DNA of 64,000 nucleotides from Zelopaecilomyces penicillatus (lineage: Eukaryota > Ascomycota > Sordariomycetes > Hypocreales > Pseudodiploosporaceae), in NCBI GenBank assembly GCA_005765155.1, contig VCCP01000006.1, positions 632,501 through 696,500 of the forward strand, in the 5' to 3' direction. Shown piece by piece: positions 1-13,900 of this stretch (positions are counted from its first letter, which is position 1; every line of letters starts with the position of its first letter). A program made the translations under genes and the position numbers. A model generated the notes under the pieces. That model searched no databases. It saw only the letters and a list, made by a program, of their open reading frames with translations, and was not told the DNA's origin.

Positions 1-3000
1 CCTCCGAGGTGCGATATTGGACAGAAAATTGGGCTGAAGAGCTGACGGGTAGTTTGCGGGTGGCTGTCCCAATGGCTCCGAAGTGCAAAATCCTTGAACC
101 ATGGTGCGTTGACAGGTGACATACCGGTGGCTTTGATAGGGCGAATAGATTGGAATTCTCATTCTTTCCAGGATGACGATCCACAGCCAAGGCTGAATTT
201 GATGACTGAATGCCTGGGTACCCGATGCCAACCCTCAGTAATTAGAGCATTGGATGAGATGGCCTGTATTTGTAATGCAACAGTTTGTGCATGCTGCCTG
301 CCAGTTTTTGCTTTGTTCAACATTGCCAAGACTGCTAATGTAGCTGTAGCGTTCGCCATGGGAATATGTAGTCGTCAGATTCTCATCGGTTTCTCACTTC
401 ATGCCATTGTTTGGTCTATCTTTACTCCGTATCTTGCTCATGAGATGTTGAAGCGCCATGTGATGGATTGAAAGATACAGCAGAATCCAGCAAAGTGGTC
501 GCGCGCAGGCACAGCCATGTCATGTGGCAGCTTATCTAAGGCACTCCAGGCCCTGTTAAAGCCACAAATGTAGTTCTTCGTACAGGTATTCGTACCGACA
601 CAGTATTCGTACTCGCACTTCAGCCCCGACTCGGATGAGGTGGTCAAGTGCTCTCTATTAATTTACCTTCCAACACCCGGAGTCACGGCAGTGTGCACAC
701 CGTGTCTCACCGGCCAGCGGGGGCGAAAAACGGAATGCCAGGGTGAGAACGTTGGAATGCCAAAAATACCTGTTAATCAAGTCGATCAAGCAGCCAAACA
801 GAGTTACTTTTCTTTTCAATGCATCTAGGGATTGTTCATTATGCACTTCTCTGCGCTATCGGAAGTAGCGGACGTTGCTGGCCCTTGGCTTGCAAACCTC
901 GACTTGGTAAGCAGACAGCCAATCCTTCAAGCCATCGCCAGCAATAAGGTGTAAGCGATACCAAAGGTAGGTGGTCATTCATTCAGCTGAAGCAAGTACA
1001 AGGATGGAATGTAGCCCCTGGTGGAAGGTGTATTGACAACAAGACAAAGTCGGTGATGGATATCAAGGGCGAGTAGGCAGGGACTCTGCAGGAGTCGCTG
1101 CAAGAGAGGACAGGGTTTTCTCCAGCTTTTGCGAGCTCATGTAACTTACTCTGTACTCTGTATCAATGTGCATGTGCAGCCTGCGGTGCTTGTATGTGTC
1201 CTTCATGGCAGGACAGCAACAGCTCTCACCGTTGCAAGTTTTGCTGTAGGTGAATGGAGACCCAATGCTGCAAAATCGCCAGATTGGGTACATACGCATC
1301 GTTAGTCGGATCCGAAACACACGTACACTGCATATCTGTGCATTGCATCTTTCGTCTAATACCGCTAGGGCTGTCAAGCCGAAAAGAATGCCCACTCGAA
1401 TTATACATTGCAAAGGGTTTCGCTTTACCGCCTCCGCTGACTTGTACCAAACAGAGTAACATGCCGGGGAATGGCGAGCGCGACGAGGCCCCGACTTCCG
1501 TGCACCGTCGGGGTTGCGGGTTGGTCAAAATCCGCCCCGGATAGACCGGAGCTGTGGGGTTGGAGCATGTGGGTGAGGAATGTGCGGCGATGGAGACTGG
1601 TCAGATTTTTTATTAACTTTTTTTTTTTGACGTTTCGGACTGAGAGAGACATCTTGTATACGGTGTAGCAGTATGTGTAGGCCGGGAGAAAAAAGCTTAT
1701 TGTGGTACTGGCCGCTGCAAGGCAAATTCAGTCAACAACTCGAAACACTCGCCTGCCGAGAATGCTGTACATCTAATAGCATTTCATCGCAGATGGTATG
1801 CAAACCCAGTAAAATAACACAGTCCATTGAATCGCAATCTTCACCGCGGCATTGGCCCACAAGAACTTGTCATGTGCGCACGTTGCATTTTCTCTTTGCT
1901 TCCTCCCGCCCCCTACCTACCATGTGTGTCTCCATGTGTCACCCAAGCCGCAAGGTTGTTTGTTGTTGTTGTTCGCTGGGTTGTCTGTCCGCTAGCCGGT
2001 CTGCAAGCGGCATGACCAACAGGCACCCACTTGTTTCCGATGCTGCCACGTTCGATCTGCCCATGTGCCCCATCGCCACGGCAAGGCACACACCCCTGAA
2101 AGGGCTTGGAAGCACGTTCATCTTGGAAAGAGTCAGTGGTGTTGTATCTTTCGCATCGTCGGATGCGCGGAAGCTTCGTGGGAGTCTTGACCCACGCGCT
2201 GTTTGTCGCTGCAATTACCGTTCCCTGTACAGATACGTACATACTAAAATAGTCACCAAGCAGTAAAAAAGTTCAAGAGCGGTAAAATTCTGCTACTGCT
2301 GACTGTTCTGACGGTCATGACCTTGGTGGGCTGGCCAGCTGGTTGGTTCGTTGGATATGGCAACGTCTGCTGTCTTATCTAAGACTGGGAATGCATGGTG
2401 TGATGATGATGACGATGAGAGCAATGGCGAAAACCCAATGCATGGATTCGCGTGAGGAATGCCTAGTGTCCATCTAGCACATCCTAAAGTAAAGGCTTCG
2501 TTGACGTAGGTTTAACCAGTTGCTCGTACATGACGGAATGCCTCTCTACACAGCCAGTTGGCCCGTCTCTCGGCTTATACAACACTAGACCTTGAGAATT
2601 GATAAGCATTGTGGTTTTTGTTTAGATTCCTCACGTCGTCTGACAGTTTTGAATTACTTCAATTTCCCTGGAGACGCCCGAGCTGTATTCTATGTGTTCT
2701 CTTTTTCATGGGCTCGCATCCATCGCTATACCGTATCCGGATAGACACAGCGAAAACGAGGCGAAGGGAAATGGGGAAGAGCAGCGAGACGTACTCGCAG
2801 GTACCACTTGCCTGTGTGAGAGAATGTCTCAGCGCCCCTCCAAGCCCTCCCCCACCATATGGGTTCCCCTGTACATCCACTGTACGTAGCGAGTGTACAG
2901 CGGTGTACTCGCATCTGCGTTGCCTGTAGGTACCTGTGTCTGGGGCACACCACAGCTCACTAGTGCGCTGGACCATGGAGCCGACCAAGGAGCCTCTTTC

Positions 3001-4148
3001 TCGGTCGCAGCAGCGGCTGTACCGGAAGGGGCATCAGTGCGGTGCGCCATGGCCACGGTGGAGCGGACTTTTAGCGGAATACTCCAGCGTCTCAACTTTG
3101 TACATTGGTCTCCCCCTAGAAACGTAAAGGCACTGCTGATACGAAGCATGTACTGACCTACTTACACACTCCCTCCCTTCCACGCTCCTAGGCTCATCAT
3201 GATGCCCCCCCCCTGTTACAGAGCCTCGAACGCTTGATACATCATCCAGGTACTACTAAAGTTAATCATGGCCAGGCGCCTGGCCTACCTAAACGAGATT
3301 CTTCCATATAGGTAGGCTGATGCAACCCTGGCTCTCAGTTTCCCATCTGCCGCCCCATTTCATCCCATCCCATTGCACCTGCCGTCTAACCTCATCTCCT
3401 TCCAACCTCCGCCCAGGCGTCGAGTCTATTTTCCATACTCTCTTTCACCTCATTTACTTTTTGTCTCGGGGTTTCTTGAAGCTGCATCGACGGAACACCT
3501 GGATATCTCGCCTGTGACGATGCTTTGATTGAGAGTGTGAACGAACGCCCTCAATATACGCTGGACGCTGGCCGATTTTCCACTACTTCGACGACCTCAT
3601 TCGCAGACACAGTCGCCAACACCTACGATTTTTTTCTTTTCCTGTCACGTTTCCTTCCATCATTCGGGTCTTTTTGGATTCTTCTTTCTGCTACTCCAAT
3701 CGACGTTTGATACCGATTTGATCATCTGCGCCGGTCGCTTCGTCTGTCACTGAGAGACACCAGCCACTCAAAACCCTCCCTCCGGATCCTTTCCTCCTTC
3801 GTTCAACCCTTGAATCGGCATCGTTACCCTGCCTACCATCATTAGCATCCGTCAACTACATAACCACCATTCCCTGTGAGATTCCGCCTTTTCAACTACC
3901 TACTCAACATCTGCCTTCACGGCATTGGTGTTCGCCAATCTGGGGCTGTGTAAACTTTCGTTTTGGGCCCAGACAAAGAAAGGCCCTCTTGTTTCGAAGG
4001 ATTAAGCTCTAAAACTCACCTTGGTTTTTTGAGCTTGATCATCTTGGTATTGGTCGTATGCGTTCCAAGGGAGCCTCTTGCTGCCCTGGCATCCTCTCAC
4101 CATTGTGAACACAGGGCAGCTTCCATCAACGTTATTTAACACGGTGCC
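1..4148. other. Long intergenic region and probable leader of the next gene
   Basis: No protein I recognise is encoded here. The longest open frames (for example about 1673-2266 on the plus strand) are cysteine-rich, low-information translations without domains and look like chance. From about 3310 to 4148 the plus strand becomes pyrimidine-rich (runs of TCC, CTT and CCA), which is typical of a promoter and long 5' leader of a filamentous-fungal gene, so the second half probably serves the gene starting at 4149. A C-run sits near 3206-3214 and short GATGATGATGACGATGAG-type repeats near 2402-2420. A multi-exon gene or ncRNA cannot be excluded by eye. Confidence 0.5.
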
Positions 4149-5825
4149 ATGTTTGTACATTCTGGTGCCGGTCTGCATGGTCATGAGTACTCAAACCACC
4201 AACCGTCTCCTCGGCCACCAGCGAGGCGCCTTCCATTTCTACGTTCCGCTCTGAGACCACTCTCTGAAATCGACTCCAAATCATACCAGTCTTCCTCACT
4301 AGAAGCACCTACCTCGTCACCATTGACGTCAAAAAGTCGACCAATATCATTAGATGGTCCCCCTCGTCGACCCTCTCTTGCAACACGCCACTTTTCTTCT
4401 GATGTCACGATACCTAAAGACCTGACAGTCAGATTTCGCGAGCCCCAAACCGATACCATCCCCCCTTCGTTACTAAGTGAGGATGAGGAGTCCTTAGTCG
4501 GTTCCGAATTGAGCGATCATACGGATGCTTCGACAAACCTAAAAAGGCGCAAGCGAATTCCGCGAAAATCCATTCGATTTGCTCTCGCTCACCCAGCTCC
4601 CCAGCTTCGCACCAAGCAACGAAAGCTGGTGCAGATTCGCCCCCGTATTCTTCTCCAACTTCAATGTCTTGGCGAGAAACGGGCAGTTCCAGCATTCGAT
4701 GTTATTCCGTCAAGCATTGTGGCAGGCACCCTCATTATTCCAAAACTAGCAAAGCGATTCCCCCGCATGTTTCACGCGAAACCCTATCTTGGCCAAAATG
4801 ACCTCCTCTTGGTTCGAAATGAGGATTATGGCGAACAGCTTGCAGATGCATGCCGACTGTCCGATGGAGCTGACGATAGCATGGACCAAAAGGACGTCCT
4901 TGCCGTTGTTAGCACCACGTCACAGCGAGGTGACGATTGTGTAGAAATTGTGCTTCAGAATGGCTCTGCATGGCTCACCAGCCCCATGCCAACTGGGTCA
5001 TATGAGTTCACCCATACAGACGAAAACGGAAATACTGTAACTGCACGATGGGTCAGGAGGACTCAGACATCCCCTCGAGATAGCTGGTCAAACCATGGCG
5101 CAGCATCGCCGCCCCCTCCAGAGCATAAGTGGATATTTAGTGTCATTGATCCATCCACTCGTAGGCACCCCATTCAGGGGGTCCTGACCTCTACCATACT
5201 TGAGATATATGAGACCTATAATACCATGTCGACATCCAGTGGCCGATATCCACCGACAAGGTCCCATCCAGTGGATATGAGTGGTACAGCCAAAGAACCC
5301 TTGGCGAGCCTTGCCACAGAGGAGCGGACAACCCTGGCTGTAACTGAGGAGCACAAACAGCTCATGCTTGCCACTGCAATCTGGATCAGTCTCCGACAAA
5401 CTGGATGGCCGGCTACATCGACGCCAAAGCTATTCCGCACAGTTTCCCAGTGTCGCGGGATGAATAGCCCGACTTCAGAACGATCCGAATCATTTTCCGG
5501 CTGGAGTATAGCCTCACCAAAGGCAGCGGTTGCTACCCAGCCGGCATCCCCACCTCCTCAATACTTTCCCAAGTGCGCTTCCACAACACTACCTGTTGCC
5601 CCGCCTCCGGTCCCGGAAGGGGTACCACATAAGGCAACTTCTTCAGGGGCTGAATTCATGAGGAGAAGACGGACAATGTCATCCGAGGATAAGCCAATTG
5701 AGAAACCGAAAAAGGAAAAGAAGAAGGGGCAAAAATCGGATGAAGAGACCCATACGTGCCGGTTGATGGTGCGGCAGTTGACCCAAAGGCTGTTTCACCA
5801 GACAAGTTCTCGACGACCGTCATAA
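4149..5825 (+). CDS. Unrecognised basic, proline/serine-rich fungal protein
   Basis: A single open frame of 558 residues that I cannot assign to a named family. The first 150 residues are Pro/Ser/Arg-rich and probably disordered, with basic clusters such as KRRKRIPRKS (about residues 132-141). A more ordered-looking middle part (about 175-300) contains hydrophobic strands and the segments RFPRMFHAKPYLGQNDLLLVR and EIVLQNGSAWLTSPMPTGSYEF. The tail before the stop is very lysine-rich (EKPKKEKKKGQK), which suggests nuclear or nucleic-acid-associated location, but this is inference. The start is the first ATG in frame, in the context GTGCCATG. No intron is needed. Just downstream another frame stays open from 5756 to 6109, so the true C-terminus could differ if there is an unrecognised splice. 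Coding is well supported by composition and length; function is unknown. Confidence 0.7.
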   Translation: MFVHSGAGLHGHEYSNHQPSPRPPARRLPFLRSALRPLSEIDSKSYQSSSLEAPTSSPLTSKSRPISLDGPPRRPSLATRHFSSDVTIPKDLTVRFREPQTDTIPPSLLSEDEESLVGSELSDHTDASTNLKRRKRIPRKSIRFALAHPAPQLRTKQRKLVQIRPRILLQLQCLGEKRAVPAFDVIPSSIVAGTLIIPKLAKRFPRMFHAKPYLGQNDLLLVRNEDYGEQLADACRLSDGADDSMDQKDVLAVVSTTSQRGDDCVEIVLQNGSAWLTSPMPTGSYEFTHTDENGNTVTARWVRRTQTSPRDSWSNHGAASPPPPEHKWIFSVIDPSTRRHPIQGVLTSTILEIYETYNTMSTSSGRYPPTRSHPVDMSGTAKEPLASLATEERTTLAVTEEHKQLMLATAIWISLRQTGWPATSTPKLFRTVSQCRGMNSPTSERSESFSGWSIASPKAAVATQPASPPPQYFPKCASTTLPVAPPPVPEGVPHKATSSGAEFMRRRRTMSSEDKPIEKPKKEKKKGQKSDEETHTCRLMVRQLTQRLFHQTSSRRPS

Positions 5826-7915
5826 AATTCGAGATGTTGTGTGAAAGATTAGCTTACTTGGCAAAAGACGGGGAGCACCTTTATTTTTGTATATACCCAA
5901 AAGACGACAAGGAAATGAAGAGAGATTTCATTCCAATGCCGATACCTGTTTCTCACGAATTCCCCGTTAAATATATCACCACCTTTCCTCTCCAGTTCTC
6001 ATGTTATCGCGACGGTTGTGACAGCCCTATGAATGACTTCCTCTGTATATGTCACGTAGTAGCAGTGTTGTACATCAATGCAAATACCATGCTCTTCAAA
6101 CTACCATAGTCACACGCCTCATGTGGAAATGAAAAAGCGACAAAAGCAAAGCATAGATGTAAAAGAAGCAATGAAGGATAAGAGAAAATGAGGCGAGCAA
6201 TAATATTAGAGACAACTAGCAGTTGGAGGCGAGGCGTACACTACATAGTACACAATATTACCTTACTCATAGTATACAGTTGCAGAAGCAAATGGATGCA
6301 GGTGAACATGTTCGACTGTGATGATGTCGCACCATCCATATCTGGCCCTTTTGTTCGAGTTGATGTGCCATGCTGAAGACTGCACCTTTGATGGCTGGAA
6401 TTAAGTACCGGGAAACTATTCAAGTTTAGAGAAAAAAATGGAATACAAAAACCTTGAGACAAATATTGCAAAAGGCATTGCTTAACCATGTAGGTAACAT
6501 AACGTTGGATGTTCAAGAAAATGTTGATGGGCCCCTTTTAACCAAGGTATATGATGTGAAGCCACAAGACTTAAAATGGTTGTCACCCTTGCCTAACACT
6601 GTGGTGCGACCAAGGACCCACCACAAGAATAAGATGCTGGTGGCAATATCCTGGAAATAACTGGAAGAGGCAAGTCGTGGTGTATAGTTTCTTTTCAATA
6701 CGCACACACAAGAGGGACACGCTGAAAACTGAAAGCAAACACAGCGGGTTTCGGCAGTAACATAGAAAAGAAAAGGTGGAGCCCACTGGGTGACGAACTA
6801 TTTGAGGAAGTGGAGAGGGGCGAAAGTGTTGGTGGGGCTATAACGCTACGCCGTCCCAGCAAGACAGACAATCATCACCGGCTTTGGATTCGTACTGTAC
6901 CTTCGTTTGTACTCGGAGGTAACTCAAGGGGGTGATAGATACTGTGGACTGCCCAAGTTTGCAAACGGGATGGCTTCCGGGGCCTGGACAGACAAGGAAG
7001 GCGAGTGCCGGAGAACTTTGTTGGACTGCGGGATGGGATGGGGAGTGAGTGGTGTTGGTGATGGTGATGGTGTTGGTGTTGGTGTTAGGGGCGTGTTTTT
7101 GCTGTTGGTGAAATTGGAGAGATGTTGAAGTGATAAGTGATAGCGTGAATGAACAGGAAAGAAGCGGGTTGAGTGAAGAAAAGGGAGGAAAGAGAAGGAA
7201 GCGAAAGAAAAGTAGATGAAGACGATGGCGGACGTCAAAAGTCGAAAGTTTGACTGTTTGCCCGCACTGCTGCAATATGGGGTTAGCCACCTAGTCTGTA
7301 GGTGTCATCTACGGGCGGCTGGCTGGCCACGTACGGTGTACTCGGAGTGCACTTGTGCCTACCACGGACATGCAACGGACGGCAACGCACTACGACTGCC
7401 TACAGTGCCGGAGGTCCCTGATTGATTACCTATTATTACGACAGCTGCTTGCTTGCCTAACACAACCTCCCGCCATCATCCCACCAAGGCTGGCCAGGCT
7501 ATTACTTACTGGCCACCGCAAAGCTACAACATTCATCGCCAAACTACAAATCATCTTTCTCCGAACCCTGGGCTGTTTTTTTTACCATCTCCCCATCATC
7601 ACCACAACTGATATTCCTCCTACGCCCGCGTCCCGGAGACGGCGATTCTTCAAAACAACCCCCCCACCTCCCTCCTCCACCGTGTCTGCGTGTCTCGACA
7701 GACCGTTTGTTCTGAGTGAGTGAGTGCAGTTTGAGTGCCTGCCGCCATCCGCGCATCTGCGGATCTCCTCATGGGTGCTCACGGCTGTTGCTGTTCTTGC
7801 ACTTTCCGAATCCAGGTTCGCTGCTCCAAAGTCTAAACGTCCTCGCGCACGCTCGGCGCCGAACCATTTTCGAAACCCCCTTCGTACTCTCTCCCTCTCT
7901 CTCTCTTTTCTCGCC
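5826..7915. other. Intergenic region, 3' flank and BLM10 promoter/leader
   Basis: No gene recognised. A frame open from 5756 to 6109 overlaps the end of the preceding gene but shows no domain. A GTGTTG/GATGGT microsatellite lies at 7051-7086. Between about 7600 and 7910 the plus strand is C/T-rich, ending in a CTCTCCCTCTCTCTCTCTTTT tract directly before the BLM10 start, as expected for a fungal promoter and 5' leader. Confidence 0.5.
7051..7086. repeat. GGTGTT/GGTGAT hexanucleotide microsatellite
   Basis: About six imperfect copies of a GGTGNT unit lie in the non-coding interval upstream of BLM10. This is an ordinary simple-sequence repeat. Confidence 0.8.
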
Positions 7916-10900
7916 ATGGACGAAAACATCGGCCCGCAGCACCAGGGCTCGGCTGCTGCCCTCTCTGCCTCGTCGGCTTCGGACCTGCTGACGAGCTTCG
8001 CCGCCTACGAGCCCATATCCCGAGCTACATCGCCTGGCTTGCCGTTTGTCAAGTCGGATGAGGATGACAAGAAGAGATACCGGCCGCGTACCTTTGCGTA
8101 CTTTCAGCAGCTGCCCTTTGAAGTCGAGGAGGAAGCCCAACGCGATGCTGCCCTCCAGGGCATCCTCAAGCAGCTCTACATTGCCATTCGGGCCGAGGAC
8201 TTCTCGCCAGGCGCCCTGCATTGGACGAGAGAGCTGCAGGGATGGCTCAATCTCAAGTTTGAGATGACTAGAGACCTCAGGGCCACGCTGGCCACGCTGT
8301 TTTACTCGCTGGCGCTGGCACCGGGGCTAGATCCCTCTGCCGCAGATCGGTTTCTGCGCATGGTCTTGACCCTCACCAGGTATGACCTCAAAATTAACCC
8401 CCCTCGTACTACTTGTAGTCTTCATGCTTGGGTTTGCTAATGTTTCCCCCTGACTTGTAGAAAGAACCACTACCTGAAACCCGGTGAAGATTTAACGCTC
8501 GAATGGCGTCCGCTGTGGAACGAGATCAAAGCATGGGTCCTGCCCTCCGAACTACCAGCACACCAGAATAATCGAAGACGCTCGGCCAAGCAGCTCCTCA
8601 AGCTGTGTCTTCATGCTCACACTTATTTCGACCCGAAAGATCGAATGGCCATGCTAGAAGAATTCTTGCCATATTTTAGCACAAATGAGTTGCCTAATGC
8701 CTTTATTGTCATTGGCGTGCTGAACGGCCTGCTACCAAGCCACCCCGCGCCTGAATCCGAACCCCAATCCCAGCCGCAGCACATCTTCCCAACCTTATTT
8801 CATCTTTGGTCCATCCTCAATAGGTCCAAGGTTGCCGACGTTACTTTCATTGACCTCTTTTCCCGGATTGCTAGGGATCATATTCACTGTCCTCATGTAC
8901 CATTTTCTGAACATGGCATCTTCACCAAGGCGCAATCGGACCTCATCTTCACTTCCATTCTACGTTTGACCCAAATTCCCGTGGGACAGGCAAATTCGCC
9001 CTATACACCGATTGACTATCTTGCTGGCGCAGGAATTTATTTGGAGAAGGATAAGAAGAAATATCCAGTGGCGTACATGGTAGCTCGGTGGATTGTCAGC
9101 TCTCTTTCCCCGGCATGCTTGGAGCATGAAGACTCCATCATGTCCAGCTTGGAAGGATTGATGGAGTCAATTGATACCTTTTTTCACCCCTCCAACCAGG
9201 GAGCGTGGACCTCTATGCTTGGCCAGTTGACACTATTCCTGACCGATGCGTTTGTTTCTCGGTGGAACCGGGAGCAGAGCGGCGAGCTTGATATTCCTCA
9301 GGAGCGTAGGATTAATAGTGCTCTGAAGAAGCGGTTCGTATCGTCTCTAAAAGAAGTGACCTTTATGGGCCTATTCTCCAAGAGCAGTCGAGTTTCCAAC
9401 TGCTACTATAACGCTCTGCAAGGCCTCGCATATCTTGAGCCGGATCTAGTACTTCCTGGAGCGCTGCAAAGATTTTACCCCAGTCTTCAGGGATTGGTTG
9501 AAGTTCACAGGACCACGTCCAGTCTCAACGGCTTGCAAATGATTGCCAATGTCATGTCCAAGCTGAAAGGATATCGTTGTCACATGACGGCATTACTGGC
9601 CTTGGCTTTGCCTGGAATTGATGCCAACGATCTCAACAAGACCCAGTATACTCTCAACTTCATTCAGAGTGTGGCCTACAGTATCCCTGTTGTTCTGATG
9701 ACATCGGATGAAAGTCACATTCATGACACCACATTAGCAATGCAGTGGGTGCAGGCGGAAATGGATCGCATGGAGCGCGATGGACAAAACGTGCAGATTG
9801 ACTATCAAACTGAGCTCAGTGACGAAGATGAAGCGAATATCCTCCGGTCTTCAACTGCTGGCTTTGGGGAGTTTGTTCTGACCTTCCTAGGGAAAGTATT
9901 CACTCTGCTGGAGAATCTTCCAGACGCGAACCAGGTCCGGGGAGGAACACCGGAGGACAACGTCGTCAACGCTCTACCAGCTGCCCTCTCACCGTTATTT
10001 GCATCATTGTCGCCAGATCTCTATGACATGGCACTGGAGAAGATTGCCACTTTTGTTTCGTCTCATGTGGTCCATCAAGCACGAGATGCAATGGCATGGA
10101 TACTGAATGCACTTTGCAGAGTTCAACCGGAAAAGTCTCTCAAAGTTTTCATTCCTATGCTTGTGGTAAACATTCGGAATGAGATTGACATGAACAACGC
10201 CGCTTCAGATCGCACGAGCGGGACAGATTACCTGCCAAGAGATCGGGCTTTGGTTTGGCACATTAGCATGCTTGCCATGGCTGTTGTACATGTTGGTCGG
10301 GAAGTCCTCAAGTATAAAGATGAGCTTCTCGGCATCGCAGAATACATGCAAGAAAAGTGCCGAGGCTTGCCTACCATTCTGGTCTCTAACTACATTCATC
10401 ATCTTCTGCTTAACTTGACGCATACCTATGCCATTGACCACGCTCTGTATGAACCCGACGTCATCATAAGGGGCCTAGACGTCTCTGACTGGGGCAAGAC
10501 AACGTCGCCCTCAGACCTTACCATTCGATGGCATCAGCCGTCGCCTCCTGAGATTGACTTTGCCGTTGAGCTTTTTGCCTCACAGGTAAGGTCAGCCGCA
10601 GAGCAGCTGGACCTTCTCCTGAGCGATAATCCACCTGTTAGCAGGAAGGGTAAAAATAAAGAATGGTCTGATGAGGTTTCTCGGTTGATGCAGCAGGTTC
10701 GTCTGGCTACCTCTGGTATGGCCACTATGTTTGACCCTAAGCGGGCATCTGGTGGCAGCTCAGGAGGAGCTGACAACGACGAGGACGTCGACATGGATCT
10801 CAATGAAGAAGATGACGATGATGCATTGATGGATGATGACCCCCTTGCTGAAGTTGCTGAGGACGAGGAGGTTCGTCCTCAGTATCGTTACAAGGCAGGT

Positions 10901-13900
10901 TATGCTTTAAAATCGAGCGACCCTCTCTACGATAAGATCCATGATCTTCGTGACCAACTAGGCCACCTTTTGACAAGAACACATGCCTTTTTGCATGAGA
11001 ACCAGGAAGATGATGTCAACTGCTTTACCGCGCTTTGCACTGCTTACAGAACGTGGCTCACTGATGTTGGTATCGAGCGATCTGCTCACCCATTGGAGAG
11101 ACACTTGCGGCTTTACAAGGCCGATATTTCAGCTTTCAAGATCAAGGGACTAAGAAAGGTTTACCCACGTCCGTTGCTTATCAAACGTGCTGAAGCGTAT
11201 CAAATGCTGCGTATGAAGCACAACGCGTCAGCTAGGCAGAAGAGCGAACTGGATAAGCGTCTCCTCCTTGACCTTGCACAGTCATCTTTATCATCCTATG
11301 CTGATGTACGCCGTGCGGCGCAAAGTGCTCAAGACTCTTCGTTGAAGGTGCTCATCGGCGGCAAGCCTCTGGTCATCCCAGTCATCCTTGAAGGGCTCAA
11401 GAAAGCCATAGAGACGAACGATCATGATCGTATCAAGGGTGGAATGTATTCACTGCTGTTCACTTCTCTCATGAGGACTCTTTTGAAAGACTGGAGGTTC
11501 GCACCGGAGGCAATGCGTCTCTACATTGAGACAGCTGCTATTGACAAGCCCTCTATACAAAACTTGGGTTCATCTGCTTTGTACTCATTGATTGAGTTCG
11601 GCAAACCCTTTGAGCGAACCATTATCGTGGATCGAGACCTTGTCGAAACTATAAAGCCAAAAGACGACACGTCGGCTGCCATCAACACTCGACACCAGTT
11701 CATCCTCCAGAGGCGTGAAAAGGTCGAAGAGTCCAAGGCAGCCCTTGGTCTAGAGCTGACTAGACGAGCAAAGGGGGCTCACTGGAAGATTGCAACACGC
11801 TGCACGATTTTTGCTACAAATCTTTGCCTGCGATTCAATAACATCGCCCCCACCGAGTTTGTAGATCTTGTTGCGCAGGGAGTCAACGACCCTCATCCTG
11901 GCCTCAGGGGTTACTATCTGAGTGCGTTTACCACCGTGTTCACCACTCTCGACATGCGAGCTGTCTACGGTCATGACTATCGTAATTATTTGATGGAAAA
12001 GGAAATTGGTGATAGAAACAAGATTGAAGTTCCAGTGACGAGTAGTGACGAGGCGTTCACAAAGCAGTTTCTTGCCGCGTTCGAAAAGCCTGACGGGGCC
12101 GAGTATATGGTTGATTCTGATCACCCTGGATGGCTGGTTTGGGGCAAGAAATTCACTGCATTCCGGGCCCGCCCTCTTCCATTTACTGCTTACGACGAGG
12201 TCGAGGGTGCCATTCGCGATCAGATGGGCAAGATCTTGAGCAAGGACTGGTTCAAACAGTGCTTTGAGTACTTCAAGCAAGAACCACGAGATGCTTCTAC
12301 GGATAGATTCCGAATGAGCAATGTTTATCTCCTCATGCATGTGTTTGATCTCATGCACTATGGCAAGACTAGTGTCACCTTGGATGATATCAAGGAACTG
12401 ACCAAGGAAGTGTATGGCGACGGAAATGATAAACACCAGCATCGTGCAGCCTCGGAGATCCTTGGCGCATTATTGGCTGGCTCCAGCGATGACCCTCCAG
12501 AAATGCGGAGCCGCGTGTGGGAATTTGCAGCGCCTATGATGCTCAAAATCTTTGCGGATGACTTGACACCGGAAAATCTTCAGTACTGGCTCACTTGTCT
12601 GCATCTTATTCTCGATTCAAAGGATCCCCGAAGAGCGCATGAAATTCTGGAAGGCTTGCGATCATTCCGTTTGGACATTTCATCTAATGCTGCTTTCAAG
12701 GAATCGTCCAAGGTCCAGCTTCTTGAATTTATTGTAGCAGATGCTGGATGGCATTTCCGTCATGAAAAGCCAATCCTGGACGATTTTCTAGCACATATTG
12801 ATCACCCCTACAAGGCTGTTCGTGAAGCTATTGGCCGAGTTCTGGCGATTATTTACAAAACACGATATCACGAGTCCTTTGAGAATGTCGGTAAACTACT
12901 TGAAGCGAACAAGGCTGATTCGTCCATTGGAATCCGGCCTTACCAGCTGATGGAAGATTTTACGGCAACCATCACAGATGTTTTCGACCGACTTGAGAAA
13001 TGGCGGCTGGAGAGGACCCCAGGACAACAGACACAATCTCCCTATACGTCTGGTTCCAAAACGGTGTTGATGTGGCTGGACTGTACTCTTTCTTCCCAAG
13101 AGTGCATTCAGCTGATACCGTTCTTTGCGTCCCCCTTCATGGAGCAGCTCTTGCACATGATGGATGTGAAGGAGGACCCTGAACTTATGAGGATGGCTTA
13201 CCACGTTTACCGCCATTTGCCCAACATTCCCTTCCGAGATGGAGAGGATGCCGACTTCATCAAAGGTCTTGTGCGGTTGGGTACATCAGCCGCAAGTTGG
13301 CATCAACGTCTGCGGTCGCTTGTCAATATGCAAGTTGTCTATTTCCGCCGCATATTCTTGACTCAGGAACCAGAACGTGACTTGCTCTTCAACACTGTTT
13401 CGGATATGCTTAGCGATGCCCAACTTGAAGTTAGGTCATGCGCGTCCACTACGCTTGCAGGCATGATCCGCTGCTCGCCTGAACGCATTCGAGCGCCGTT
13501 GATTACTCGCCTCAAGCGTCGTTTCGAGAAAGAGCTTGTTCGGAACCCGATGCCTAAACGGGGGCCTAAAGCTGCCGGGACAGAGACGCCTGTTGATATT
13601 CACAAGCAAATCACACGAAGACACGCTGCAATTTTGGGACTGGGTGCCCTTATTGAGGCGTTCCCATACGCCACGCCGCCACCAGAGTGGATGCCAGAGG
13701 TCCTGGCAACGTTGGCCCGCCGAGCGGCGGGAGATCCTGGCGCGGTCGGTAAAACAACAAAAGCTATTCTGAGCGAGTTCAAAAAGACAAGACAAGACAG
13801 CTGGTCTGTTGATCAAAAGGTGAGATGAACTGAACCTCGAAAGAGGTTTCCGCATCCCGTTTTAATTTGTACTAATAATCTTTGTGTAGTATTTTACGCC

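Noticed and set aside
1673..2266. 197-codon plus-strand open frame
   Set aside because: Cys/Ser-rich random-looking translation, no domain, and no supporting splice structure.
11750..12442. 230-codon minus-strand frame inside BLM10
   Set aside because: Shadow of a strongly conserved coding exon on the other strand.
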